From Cryptomeria japonica (taxonomy: Eukaryota; Streptophyta; Pinopsida; Cupressales; Cupressaceae): a DNA stretch of 64,000 nt. The notes beneath the pieces are model-generated. The model did not search any database and had not been told where the DNA came from. It worked only from the letters and a program-made list of their open reading frames with translations. The stretch is taken from contig NC_081405.1 of assembly GCF_030272615.1 (NCBI RefSeq), positions 309,225,374 through 309,289,373 on the forward strand, given 5' to 3'. The translations under genes were made by a program, and so were the position numbers. This document shows positions 12,301 to 23,725 of the stretch, piece after piece; position 1 is the first letter of the stretch, and each line of letters opens with the position of its first letter.

Positions 12301-12973
12301 ATTTCCTAAATAATTTAATCTACTTCTTATCAAAAACTGAAACTAATTCTTATCAAAATCTGAAACAAATGGATCTCATTCTCATCAATAATTTAATCAC
12401 ATCTAATCTGCAACAAGAATAAGATGCACGAAACTAAATTTGAAAGGAACCTGGGTGCTTGAAAATGGTGTAGAGTCCTCCACGAATCTTCCTTGATCCT
12501 CCAAATTTGGAGAGAAGTCCTCAAACAAAATCTTAGCTGAAAATGAAAATTGACTACAAAGGAAAATTTTACTTGCAGAATTTCTTATGGAATAGCCAAC
12601 CACTCTTTTTGAAACTTGTACATCTTTTATATAAAAAAATTTCAAATTTCCACTACCTGATTTTTAATTGAAAAAAAAGAGATTCTCTCCCAATTTGGCC
12701 TTCATGCAAAATGATTAGACTTAGTGGGAGGAGTTACATGCAAGATGGTGGAGAAGCCTCTAGAAGCTTCTTATTCCTCCTACAACATGTGCCTTAATTT
12801 GGGTGAGGGAATTTAAATAACCAAATAAAAAATATATATATATATTTCCCATGTGTGTGTGTGATTTATTATTATTTTTTATTCCTTTACAATATTCAGT
12901 CAATAGTTTATCCAAAAGAAATATAATAGAGTTTTGTATTTAAATCAAAAGGTGATAAAGAAGGGTTGTGACA
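9319..12973 (-). repeat. 5' LTR of the chromovirus
   Basis: 3655 bp, near-identical to 851-4487 and bounded by TG...CA. It would drive the element. It carries the same 97-bp array, microsatellites and GC-rich block (about 11140-11310) as the 3' copy. Confidence 0.95.
12624..12633 (-). promoter_or_regulatory. TATA box in the chromovirus 5' LTR
   Basis: The minus strand has TATATAAAAG here, with the same box at 4138-4147 in the 3' LTR. Transcription would start about 30 bases on, near 12595, giving a leader of over 3 kb before gag. The start site is inferred. Confidence 0.55.
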
Positions 12974-12978
12974 CTTAT
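12974..12978. repeat. Target-site duplication CTTAT, right copy
   Basis: This matches 846-850. Removing the element and one duplication rejoins LINE motif A with the block YDKVSYDFLIKILW, apart from a one-base shift. Confidence 0.95.
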
Positions 12979-15456
12979 GACAAGGTTAGCTATGATTTTC
13001 TGATCAAAATTCTATGGGCTTTCATTTTTTATGATCAATTCATTCAATTGGTGAATCAATGCATCTCTACTCCAAAGCTATCTTTTTTAATCAATAGATC
13101 TCCTTCAAGTTTCTTCTCGGCCTCTAGAGGTGTTAGACAAGGTGATCCCCTCTCTTTATTTCTTATCATATTGATGGGTAAATATCTCAACAAAATTTTT
13201 CAAAGAGAGGTCAGGTTTGGAAGACTCAAATGGCTCCTCCCTTCTTCAAAATCCCAAGTTTATTCCCATCACTAATTTGTGGATGATACTTTGTTGATGT
13301 GGGAAAGTTTTATGGCAGAAGCTAATCTCTTGAAGTCTATTCTTAATCTTTATGAAAGAGGATTTGGGTAGAGGTTAAGCTTGGCAAAGAGTTCTATTTT
13401 CTTACTTAACATGCCTTCCCATAGATAGACCAAGATAGCTAATATTATAGGTTGTAAATTAGCCTCATTATCAGATACCTATTTGGGATTACCATTGGGT
13501 TTGGGACCTGCTCCTGATTGCTTCTAGTCCAGTCTAATTGATCACTTCTAAAATAAGATGGCTGGTTGGAAAGGTGCCCTTTTAAGCCAAGATGGTAAGC
13601 TCCAATTAATCAAGGCCTCCTTGCAAAATCTTCTGGTCTATGCTATGAGTCTATTTAAAGTTCCTTCAAAATTCATTGATCACATGGAAAAAATTTGAAA
13701 TAATTTTGTATGGATAGGTATTGAATCAAAAAACCCCTTCATCTTGTGGCCTGGGATCAAGTGTGTCTCCTAAATAGACTTGGATGACTTGCCATTAGGC
13801 ACATTCATGACTTTAAAAAATCCCTCATGGCCAAACAATTATGGAGATTCTTGAAGGATTCTAATGAATGGATCTCCATTTGTCATAACAAATAGCATGC
13901 TAATTGTATCTCTACCCAAAGTATTTTAGAAGATTACAATCTGCATGTGGAAGTTTCTAGTCTTTGCACTAATTTCTATAATTACAAAGATATTATTCTT
14001 AAAGGATCAAGATGGGTCCTTAGAAATGGGAGGAAAATTCGTTTTTGTGATGTTTGGTGGGCTAGTGATGGGCCTTTGATTGACTTTCACTGGGCAGCTC
14101 AGCTTAAAGAGAGATGTGTGGAGAGGTTTGGCTACTGGGTCACTGATTATATCAAAGAGGTTAACTGGATCAATCTTATCAATGTGGATCCCATCCTGAA
14201 ACCTCTTCAATTATGGATTGGTAATATTCACATTCCCTCTTTCCTTGCTGAAGACTCTTTGGTTTGGAGTGGTTCTTCCTTAGGAATTTTTTTTGTCTCT
14301 CATGCTTTCTACCTATTGACGAGATCCTTTGTTTTAGCCCCTTTTTGGTCAAGAATTTGGAATAGGTTATGGATTCCTAATATGAATATATTCTTCTAGC
14401 TCGTTATGCAGAATAAGATCCTCTCCATTGATAAATTGTGCAAAAGGGGTATGGCTATCCCTAACAGATATTTCCTGAGCAAGGAATATATTGAAGATGC
14501 TTCACATTTGTTGCTCCATTTCTCATTCTCTACAGATGTCTAGGCTCAATTTTTTGATCTCTGGGGAATTATGTGGTGCCTTTCCAGGAGCCTCTTCAAC
14601 TACAGGCTCCAATGGAGTTTCCCTTCAAATAATCCTTCTCTCAGAGTGATATGGTGCCTTATGTTACCCCATTTATCTTGGGGGGTATGTAAAGAAAGAA
14701 GCAACTAGATCTTCAGGGACAAAGAGTCCTCTTCACTTTCTGTTGCTCAAAGAGCCTAGAATGCCATTAAGGATAACTTTGTCTCTTCTTGTCCTTTTCA
14801 TAAACATGTACCCTCCTCTTCCTACTTCAACTCAGGACTAGGATATTATCAATAGATGACATATCAGCTAGGATATTTCTAAACCTACTATCAAGTTAAA
14901 GTAGATGAGAAATAGTTTTGTTTGCGTTACTCCCCCAAGTGGGTGGATCAAAACCAATATTGATGGGGCAGCTAAAGGTAATCTTGGGTTGACTGACTGT
15001 GGAGGAGTTTCTTGTGACCATAACGGTAGGCTTCTTTCAGCGATGGCACTCTCACTGGGTACCTAGACAAACCACTATGCCAAGGCTAAAGCTGCTTACA
15101 TTGGGTTACACATGGCTATCAGAGAAGGGTTCAAAAACATCTGGCTTGAGAGTGGCTCTCTAAATATCATCAGGTGTGTGAGTAAACAAACTGAGCCTAG
15201 CTAGACCATCAAGCATTTAATTCAGGAGTGCCACACCATGATTACAAAATTGGATGATTTCAAAATCTCCCATGTTTATCGAGAAGGTAACCTGACAACG
15301 GACCACCTAAAGAACATTAGTTTGGATTTTGTGGACATACGATGGTGGATGGGAAAGGAAAATTTCTCGATACAATTGTGTGAACTTACGAGAAAGGACA
15401 CTGAATGCATTGGCCATTCTTATCACATTAATAATGATAGAATTCCAAATGAATAA
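12979..15456 (+). pseudogene. LINE ORF2, part 2: RT, zinc-binding region and RNase H
   Basis: This continues the ORF2 of 1-850. Visible pieces in order: YDKVSYDFLIKILW; SRGVRQGDPLSLFL (about 13120-13165); the catalytic FVDDTLLMWE (about 13277-13310); the post-RT region (NGRKIRFCDVWW, about 14025); the RT zinc-binding tail (CKRGMAIPNRYFL...ASHLLLHF, about 14430-14525); and a plant-type RNase H (INTDGAAKGN-like NIDGAAKGN, WLESGSLNIIRCV, FKISHVYREGN, about 14950-15320). Stops and shifts are frequent. The RNase H marks the plant L1 group that carries this domain after RT. Confidence 0.85.
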
Positions 15457-15604
15457 TGGTGTTTCATGGGATTTGAGTTTGAAATTCAAAACCAAGGTTT
15501 CTAGAGTCTTCTTTTGTATTTGGTTTTTCATTGCCTGGTTTGGGTTTGATATCATCGTCCATTGTTGCAGAGGAAATTTTCTCATAGGAGGTGACAAAAA
15601 CATA

Positions 15605-16989
15605 ATGGATCCTACTTCCTACGAGAAATGGGAAAAGAACAAAGAGTTATGGACTGATATTACTGATGGAGGACTTGTACTGTATCTTGAGAGGCTTCAT
15701 GGCAATGACCCAAGAGTGACAGAGGATTTAATGAACAGTTGGGAGAAAGGCATCCTCACGGCTTTTGAAGTAGACTTTAGAATTGATGAAACCTTCATTG
15801 TAGAGATAACTAGTTTGTAGATGGAAGGCAAGAAGTTTTACAAAGAGAGGAAGGCGAAAGAAGAAGCAATTGAAGCTTTCTTTGACAAAGAAAGTGAGAG
15901 AAAAAGGGTACGAAATATGAAGGATGGTGGCTATAATAGGAAGGACGTACAATCACTTTGGGTGGAGATGGCCAAACTGATTATGAGGTACATTACTCTT
16001 GATGGATGCTATGCTAGTGTTTTCTCTTACCACTTTATGATATTAAACCATTTTAGGCATAAAAAAAGAATTTATTTGCCTTTTTATCTGTTATCTTCTC
16101 TTAAAAACAGTCTAGTAGGGCTATGGATTGGAAGGGACCTCCATGTGTTAGATGATTTAGAATACCGCCCTTCTTAGGAGGAGGGGCCCCAACAATATAA
16201 TACACTTGATACTGGTAGCTGTAGAAGAAATAAACATCCTAGATGGGTTGCTAGTAATTATAAAATCCCTAACCCTAATTTACGAGGTTTTGGCCTATCG
16301 AATACGAAAAAGTCTAAAATTGGATAAATTGGGGGAAAAAAGGGAAAGGGGAAGGAAATAAAATTGGACATCCCCATTAATGTTGAATAGGGGGAACTGG
16401 GGGATACCCAAAACGACTCTAATTTTGGTATTCTCCTTAATAGCTATATAAAAATCTAGGAGAACTACTTTCTTTGGGTCAGTAAGGACATTAATATGTT
16501 AAGGATAGAATTAAGGGCATCATTGATACTTTTACTGAGATGCCCATGGCAAGAAAAATGGATAAAATTCTCTGAATGACACAAAAACTTACATAAGATA
16601 TGAAGATCATGAAAATATATCATGAATCAAGGATTGGTCAGTTGAAAATTAGCTTGGAAGAGAATAAGAAAATTCTGAAGAATCTAGTTGATATTAGAAG
16701 GGAAGCCATGAATAACAGTGCTTAGTGTCTTAAAAAGTTGAATGCAATGACAAAAAATCAAAGAGCTCAGTCCACCACCAGTATTCCACATTTAGACACC
16801 AAATAGAAGAAGAAAATCTAGGAGCCAAACTTGCAGTGTACGAGACTGCAGACCACTACTGGCCCCTATACAAGGACTAGAAGCAAGAACCATGAGAAGA
16901 ATACCTCCAGGTTCATCATGGATGAGCTTGAGGATATCAACAAGAGTATGATCCAAAAGAATTCAGAGTTGATGCAATCTCTGGTTTAG
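15605..16989 (+). pseudogene. LINE third ORF (ORF3), unrecognised protein, copy 1
   Basis: A coding relic downstream of RNase H. I do not recognise the protein. It starts at a plausible ATG (MDPTSYEKWEKNKEL) and is open to a stop at 15818-15820. It continues in the same frame to 16177 (FYKERK, GGYNRKDVQSLWVEMA, then YITLDGCYASVFSYHF, ILNHFRH, PFYLLSSLKNSL). After a decayed middle, a helical and basic C-terminus runs to a TAG at about 16987 (SLEENKKILKNLVDIRREA, TTTGPYTRTRSKN, SRFIMDELEDINKSM). The full length would be about 460 residues. The same N-, middle and C-terminal blocks recur at 50063-51560, and the N- and middle blocks at 35.0-36.7 kb, always after a LINE RNase H. An RNA-binding or gag-like role is a guess. 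Confidence 0.6.
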
Positions 16990-17170
16990 TGTGTTTTAGG
17001 ATTTTTCTTTTTCTTTTCTATTTGTTTTTCTATGTGGGCTTGGCCCTTATTTTTGTGGCTATTTTGCCGATGGTTATGAACTAGTTAGCGACTGTTTATT
17101 TTTTGTATTGCTCTATATGACTTTGGGTTTTGGGTCCTTCTAAAACCAATTTATTTTAATAAAAAATAAT
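16990..17170 (+). other. LINE 3' end with terminal stem-loop and A-rich tail
   Basis: A T/G-rich 3' untranslated stretch ends with GGTTTT (17126-17131), ten loop bases GGGTCCTTCT, AAAACC (17142-17147) and an AATAAAAAATAAT tail. The same hairpin ends the LINE copies at 34.9 and 49.9 kb and recurs in the retroposon at 58.2 kb. It is a likely recognition element for the LINE RT during target-primed reverse transcription. Confidence 0.7.
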
Positions 17171-17279
17171 ATGGACAATTCATTTCTAATTATTTTTTAA
17201 AACATATTTATAATGTATATAAAAAATCTCATAAATCACTATTTTACTTCATCTTCAAATTCTTAATTGTTTAGTTCTT

Positions 17280-18353
17280 CTATGTGTTAGAAAATAAAGA
17301 TCTGGTGAAAATGTTGATTTCAATGTCAAGTTTGGCCAAAAAGTGTAACCCAGTATTATGGGATCACGCTCATATTTTGGGCTTATTTCCTTTTATTCAA
17401 AAAATGAATAATGATAATAAAGAAACTATCCTACTAACTTGATAAATATTTAAAACATGTTGGAATCATAAGAGAACATTTAAGATAGCAACAAGAGTGA
17501 ATAAATATTAGCTGATATGTCTCTATTTATGTCATGGTGGGGAGTATTTGAAATAGTAGTGATGTACCCACTAGAGAAACTTAAAGGATGCTTCATGATA
17601 GAGAGGAAATCCATAAAAATTCAAGAGGTAAGTTGACTGTTTTATTATGTAGGGAAATGGTAAATACCATTGAGTGTTTAGCTTCTAATTAGGTGAGAAT
17701 GTGAGAATAAATGAATAATTGAAATATTATTTGTTACATAAAAGCTAACAGACTATCCTATTCTGGATAGAAGAACTCTAAATGTTGACCCAATTAATCA
17801 ACTTGGTTCCAAATAAGTTTTAATTTTCTATAATATATAGCTCCACATTTTTAATATTGATCTAATTCCTCAAAATGATATAATAAAACTATCATTTATA
17901 AGTCTTATTAAATTTTATCAAAAAAGTCAAAAGTTTTTTTTTTTAAATTAACATTTATTACATGATTGTAAAGAAAGACTATTAATCATTTTCAAAGATA
18001 CATATAATTTAAATCTATTCTCAGAAAAAAAATAAAAAAAATTTAAAATATATTCTATCTACTCTTCACAAATTCTTATAGAGCTAAATCTTGATCATTA
18101 AAAGAAATAAATTTTAGTGAGAACGGAAAAAAATAACTTCAATTTTAAATCAAACACCCCAAAAAGAAAAGAGGCACTGAACAATCATATTTTAAATGAA
18201 TTTTATTGCACACGTGAACTAGTCACTTCTTAATACAAGAATGCAATGCTGGAACATTTATATTTAAGATTGGTAAGATGATATTTGTGAAAAAAGAGAG
18301 AAATTCATTGGATCTCTCTGCTTGAATTTATTTGTACTAAATTCCACCAAGTT
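17280..18353 (+). repeat. Paralogous copy of the expansin-like B 3' flank
   Basis: Non-coding, AT-rich. From about 17440 it aligns by eye with 46020-46965. Its last part (about 18150-18353) aligns with 58830-59030, downstream of the expansin-like B gene. Shared landmarks are AACAATCATATT, TTTATTGCACACG, CACTTCTTAATACA and CCACCAAGTTA. The similarity stops close to where the expansin stop codon would lie. It is probably a leftover of a tandem duplication whose gene is gone. Confidence 0.6.
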
Positions 18354-18662
18354 ATGTCAATAGGCTATAATATGGTGGGAACTCCCACTGGAATCGTCAC
18401 GTCTTACATAGATTTTTTTGCGACATTGCCGGAATTTTGTCAAGAAATGACTATGCCTCTCTGCCCACTTGAAGTGGTCACCAAGTTGGACGAGGTTTTT
18501 TGGGATACCGATATTGATTTCAATGGTCTCCCTTCAACTCAGGTTAGGCATGTCTTTGAGGAGTTTGGAAGATATTGGCAAGAGCGATACTCCTTTTCTC
18601 TCATTACATCGCTCGCCAAGGGAATGGAGTCCATGCTCCACCCTCTTCCTCATATTATTTAG
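18354..18662 (+). CDS. Unrecognised 102-codon ORF
   Basis: An ATG-to-TAG frame of 102 codons beginning [20 protein letters not shown] and ending [12 protein letters not shown]. Composition is protein-like: acidic and aromatic residues, two Cys, a pattern such as [17 protein letters not shown], and no low-complexity runs. There is no signal peptide or membrane segment. It begins exactly where similarity to the expansin 3' flank ends. It may be a fragment of a captured gene or of an unknown element. I recognise no family, and it could be chance or a single exon. Confidence 0.3.
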   Translation: MSIGYNMVGTPTGIVTSYIDFFATLPEFCQEMTMPLCPLEVVTKLDEVFWDTDIDFNGLPSTQVRHVFEEFGRYWQERYSFSLITSLAKGMESMLHPLPHII

Positions 18663-19971
18663 CCCACCAAATAATCCATCAAGCATGTTATAATTCTTTT
18701 CTTTTTGGTTTTTCAAAAAAAATCTAACTTTTTAAATGTTTAGAGATTGAACATTTGGGCTGGCCACTTTCACAATATTCATCAAACTAGGACATTTATA
18801 CACAATTCTTCCTTTTATATAGTAGAACTTGACCATTTCTATTTTTGAAGTCATATCTGAATAAGCCTTGTCCTATCTGAAATGTTTCTCTGAATATTGT
18901 GCTAGTTTGGAGTGCTTTTGTCTTAGAATGAGAACATTACACTTTTTAAAGTCACGAATCAAAGTTATTTTGCTTCCAATCTGACAACCATTTAGTTTTT
19001 TATGCAACAAACATGCCCATATCTAATATTCATTTTCTGGGATGACCAAACATAGCATCAAAAGTTTATAGTAGAGAGTATGAAAATGCTAGAAAATGTG
19101 GTTCACATAAGTGGGCAAAACCCTTGGCAACGTTCCTTCACCAGCCACATTTTATGGTATAGGACAATCTAGACCTTGTCACACATGAAGTCATGGGAGG
19201 TCCCAAAAATGTATATGCAATTGGTGTTGGTGAGATTGTGCTTGTCCTTCTGTTGTTTTGTCATACTTCATTTTCCCAAATTCTTGAAAAGTGTTCCAAT
19301 TAACTTTTGAAAAATGTGAACCTTATCTGGCATGTTACTAAAAGACAATCAAAATTTCAAAGTAGCTCAGAAAAACTATAACATTGAGCAATTCATATCC
19401 AAAGAATGTAGAGGAGATAATTCATGGTCATTTGGTCAAGTAGTCCTAATATCTAACAAAGTTCTATAATCTAGGCCTTGGATTAGCCCAAACATCACTT
19501 ATATAGGGTTTGTCCAACACCGTATGATCATCCTTAATATGATTCAAAAGAAATTTGATTGAATCCTCATCTTGAAACCATGGAAAATCATTCCAAATAT
19601 CCGATCCTTTGTGTCCCGATTCCTTGATTTTTGGTGATTCTACATCTAACAAACAAATTGAACTAAATTCCTAATATTTCCATGATATATTCCTCTAGTT
19701 GCATTTTTTCAATTTTTTGAATGTTAGATTCTCTTCGAACTGAAATCTTAGGATCCATAGAGAAAAGATATGAAAAATACTGGTTGCGCTAAGTTTTCTC
19801 TAAATTTCCTTTTTCTCTTCAATAGCTTTACTCTTCAAACTCTTCAACGCACAATGCAAAAATGATCTTGAAATATTAGATATTTCACTTGTTCATTGCA
19901 CTTCGGGTTTTTCTACCAAAAATTGTCTTGTCATAGTGACATCAACTGAATTTTATACTCATACGCAATCT
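18663..19971. other. Decayed sequence left of the copia-like insertion
   Basis: No intact gene. Several minus-strand pieces look like old coding sequence interrupted by stops, for example about 19800-19900 (ALKSLKSKAIEEKRKFRENL) and 19464-19652 (GSDIWNDFPWFQDEDSIKFL). They were contiguous with 30930 onward before the 19977-30924 element inserted, so they may be the far part of the older element whose gag and LTR lie at 30930-33375. I do not recognise the protein. Confidence 0.35.
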
Positions 19972-19976
19972 ATTGG

Positions 19977-20916
19977 TGTTATAATCAGAGATCATTAAGA
20001 AAGGGGGTGAATCAGTGATCTACCAGAAGTTAAAACCACAAACTTATCCTTTATCCACCAGTTGATAATGCATAACAGATATGAACATAAACATGCAACA
20101 ATAAAAGCACAAATCCACAACACTGGAATTTTTACATGGAAACCCAAAAAGGCAAAAACCATGTTGGGGATGGAACCCACAATATTCATATACTATGGCT
20201 AGGAGTACATAAATATTACATAGATGGGGAATACACTTCCACTCAGGCTCACTGCCTAGAGCTCATTGCTCAATTACAATTGCTTAGAAGGCTACAACCC
20301 TTAGGGAAGTCTCATTGACTTACAATTTGATTACAATGTGAGAGTACATTGAAATGAACTCTTAGAGAGCATCTCACTATGCAAAGATGAGTTCTTGTTA
20401 GGCTCTGAATCTCCTATTGTCTCTACTCTGTTGAATACTCAGTTTCTATCTCAGTCACCTACCAGTTGATCTGAAACCAAAATGCACATATGGAACTACA
20501 CTTAGTCACACCAAAATGGATCACCATACACAAAACACACCGAAAATCAACCACCAAATCGATCTTATAGATCTTCTCTTACCACAAAAATAATCTCCTT
20601 CAAGTTGGCTTCAATAATTGTAACATGTAGATCAAGTCAGCTTCAATCTTGAACAACACATAGCACCAGACAAAAATATTATAACCACACATTTCATAAA
20701 GGTCTTTTCTAATCATGGAGATTACAAAAATAATCGCCAAAAATACCATAATCAACAGAGATCATTCCAAATCTAATACCCTATTTTGTCAGTTAACTGT
20801 CTACCAGTTACCTCCATCTTTCGGATAAGCTGAGTCATGACTGTTGGATCGAACCACTATGAATAGTTGTCACCAAAAGTCTCCTAAAATTTCTGGATGA
20901 GTGTCAATTAACAACA
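19977..20916 (-). repeat. 3' LTR of the non-autonomous element
   Basis: Read on minus it starts TGTTGTTAATTG at 20916 and ends near 19977 with a CA. It matches 23726-24262 plus 30488-30924. The block with GGCTACAACCC and CCTAGAGCTCATTG is shared with the LTRs at 37310 and 43191. Confidence 0.85.
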
Positions 20917-20930
20917 ATCTCCCCCTTTGG
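20917..20930 (-). other. Polypurine tract
   Basis: Minus strand CCAAAGGGGGAGAT directly before the 3' LTR. It is nearly identical to the tract at 38653-38666 in the copia element. Confidence 0.85.
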
Positions 20931-23710
20931 CATTTATGGCGACACTTGTGAAAAATGGCTAAGTGTTGAAATTTGAACAACCAGATGAAAGAATAAAAGA
21001 ATTCCAAGGAATACAAGCTCCCCCTTAGATCAACAATCCATGAATCTGCAATACACTAGATTGTACACTCCATACATATAATCAGTTTGTACACTATACA
21101 TTTTTCACCTCATCTCCCCCCCTTTGACAACAATGCCAAAGATAGGGTGTGCATCAAAATTTGTTATACATATATACACATTCATCAAAGGAATAAATAT
21201 ATACATGCTTCAGTATATTTGCATATGCCATCTTAAGGAACCCAAGATATTTGTTCCAACCTGCTCACAACTTCTCCAAAATTGAAACAAATCCATTCAA
21301 AACATAAGCATGAAATTCTATAGTTGCAATCTCATTAGGAGTCTCCTGGGACATGATCTGAATGCAACCCATTTTATGATACACTAAGTTGTCCAACCAG
21401 GGACCAATTAAGTTTCGGAGCTTACCTGTTCACCTGATTATCCTCTCCTTCTCCTTTTCAAAATTCCTAATCTGCATAGTGATATTAAATTTGACCTTCA
21501 ATACTATTGGTTAAATTACTTGTGGGATCATAGGCTTGAGAAATCTGAGTTAACTTCCCTTTACAATTATCTATCTGCATGTTTATCTCAGTAGTAAAAT
21601 TAGTCAAAATTAGACAAGACTTGTAAATTTTACCGCCTTCCACTAAGGTATCATCAATTTATTTTAGCTCTTTATCTAGCTGGGCCTTATCATTACTGAT
21701 CATTTGCAAAAATATTTGAACTTTACCATCCTTAAACTTCTCCATAGCTTGTCGAGCTGATGCTTTAAATAAAGAATCAAATTGGGTGGATATATGATCA
21801 ATTAAACTTTGAAGCTTACCACATGAACTGGTGCTTGCATCAAGTTGCAGTTACGCTACCACCTGTTCCAAAACCTTAACTGATTTTTCAATAAGTTTAT
21901 TCTCTTTTGATTTTGACTGTGCTAACTTTTGACTGGCTTATGCCTGAAGAGCTGCAATAGCTATCATTCTCTCAGTCGAAGACATTTGATTGAAGGGTTT
22001 ATCAAAATTTATATTGCACTATTGAATACTCCCTAGGCTTTGGGTTTTAGCAGTGTCAATTTTCACAATTACTAAAGTCTCTATCCCCTTACCCTTATCC
22101 TTATTCGGTTCATTTTTTTCACCTCTTCTTTCTTCTCAGCTTCAATAGGTCCAGATTTAACTTCTTCAGGTGCCTCTTGTGCACCAGTGTCACCACTTGG
22201 TGCACCATCCTCTACCTCTGCTAGTTAATCATTTTCATTTGTAGGCTCATCCAAAAGTTTTTGGTCTCCAATATGCGAAGTATCCTCTTCTTTATTTACA
22301 TTATTTACCAGAGGATTTTCTGACTGAGTGGCATAATTTTGAGAAATAGTATCTACAAGCTAGTTCTCGGTAAGAAACTTTTGCCCGATTTCACTAGTTT
22401 CTCTCCTTATTTATTCAATTTGCCCAACCATCAAACTGTTCACCCTGTGCTTGCTTCTGAATTCCTTTTTATTAGCCAACAAAATTAATCTATCAATTTC
22501 TTCTATAGTGATACTAGTGCCCTGATTAACCACTTCACTCTCCTTCATTTCTCTATCCATTTGGCTAGCAGATTTTCTCCTAGTATCAATTAGGCTGTAC
22601 AAATATTTGGGAAAATATTTTTATAATTCAATTAATGTCTTACTAAATACATCCATGTACAGAATTGCAGCTTCCTCAATCTACCTTTGATCCTTATCAT
22701 CCATATTTAAATAATATGCAGAGATGTTCTTTAAATTTCTATCTTTAATAATTTCATCAATTAATTCTTGAGTAGACAATGAAGGGACAATATGATACAC
22801 AGTTTTAGAAGGTTTCATCTTACCAGATTGTATAGCCTCATCCAGATCTAATTTTGTCTTCTTTCCTTTCTTAGGCTTGTCTGTTAGTGGAGGATCAGAT
22901 CTTGCCTTCTTCTTCTACTACTCATCCTACTTCTACACTGACTTGCCATATGACCAAATTTGTTTCAATTAAAATATCTACCATTAAATTTATGATCATT
23001 AGGTTGTCTTACCAGAAAATTCTTTCTCTTCTTCTGATTAGGTTTAGCATTTCCTAGGACAAATCTAGAGGATTCACCTTTCTCAAATCCTAGACCTTGC
23101 ATTTTTTTTCCATGTCTCTTACTTTCCAACATCTCATCAGGTCTTGTTGAGCTAGCTTTGAATTTGTATTTGTATTCATTGGCAGTAGCAAGTTCATCCC
23201 TCAAGGTAACAACTTGTCTTTCAAGTTCTTGACCATTATTTCTTGATTGTGTCAACTCAAGCTTCAACTAATCATTCTCATAGGTAAGCCTGAAGCATTC
23301 ACCAACTCTTTCCTTCAATGATTGTGTTAGAATCTCTTCATTATTCTTCTAATACTTAATTTCCTTAGTGAGTCTCATCATAATGGATTTCATTTCATTT
23401 TTCAAACCAGCATTCTCTCTCTCAAGTTTGTTAACCTCTTCAGCTTTGTCCTAATATTCCATAATGTGATCTTCTTTCTCCTTCAACTTGTCCATTAATT
23501 CCTTCCTCTTTTCTCTATAGATACTTGCTTGATCTGCCATCTCACTAATGAATTCATCGGTAGTATTCAAATTCCTTTTCAAGGTACATACCTCACTTCT
23601 AGTTGCATCAAGATCCTCAAGTGCCACATTGAGTTGTCTCTAGAAACCGTAATCCATTGAATCAATCTCCCAGATCTTCCTCAAGTGGTTAAGCTTCCTC
23701 AGAAGAACGA
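20931..23710 (-). pseudogene. Gag-like interior of the non-autonomous element
   Basis: Decayed minus-strand coding sequence. At about 22940-22995 it has one degenerate zinc knuckle (NKFGHMASQCRS, first Cys pair mutated), preceded by a basic stretch (22995-23070, NAKPNQKKRKNFLVR). Upstream (23100-23700) are helical, Glu/Leu/Asn-rich segments with coiled-coil character (LERQVVTLRDELATANEYK, 23160-23230). Downstream are more helical segments, for example around 21870-21950. Stops occur every 20-60 codons. No RT, RNase H or integrase motif appears. It is presumably a particle or RNA-binding protein that used another element's polymerase. Confidence 0.6.
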
Positions 23711-23723
23711 GGATCTGATACCA
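23711..23723 (-). other. Primer binding site
   Basis: The minus strand reads TGGTATCAGATCC, two bases inside the 5' LTR. It resembles the initiator-Met complement. Confidence 0.8.
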
Positions 23724-23725
23724 AT

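Larger units (their letters stand above)
851..12973 (-). mobile_element. Ty3/gypsy chromovirus, Tekay/Del-like, nearly intact
   Basis: A 12.1-kb LTR retrotransposon in minus orientation, inserted in a LINE reverse transcriptase. It has all structural parts: TG...CA LTRs of 3637 and 3655 bp, a 5-bp duplication, an initiator-Met PBS, a polypurine tract, and gag-protease-RT-RNase H-integrase-chromodomain order. The chromodomain with long LTRs suggests the Tekay/Del lineage; that lineage call is inference. By eye the LTRs differ at roughly one base in 60, so the insertion is fairly young. The reading frame nevertheless has two frameshifts and three stops, so this copy cannot make its own proteins. 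Confidence 0.93.

Noticed and set aside
12403-12645. 80-codon minus frame present in both chromovirus LTRs (also 3917-4159)
   Set aside because: The TATA box lies inside its first codons, so the element's own transcript would not include the start. The two copies agree simply because LTRs are near-identical.
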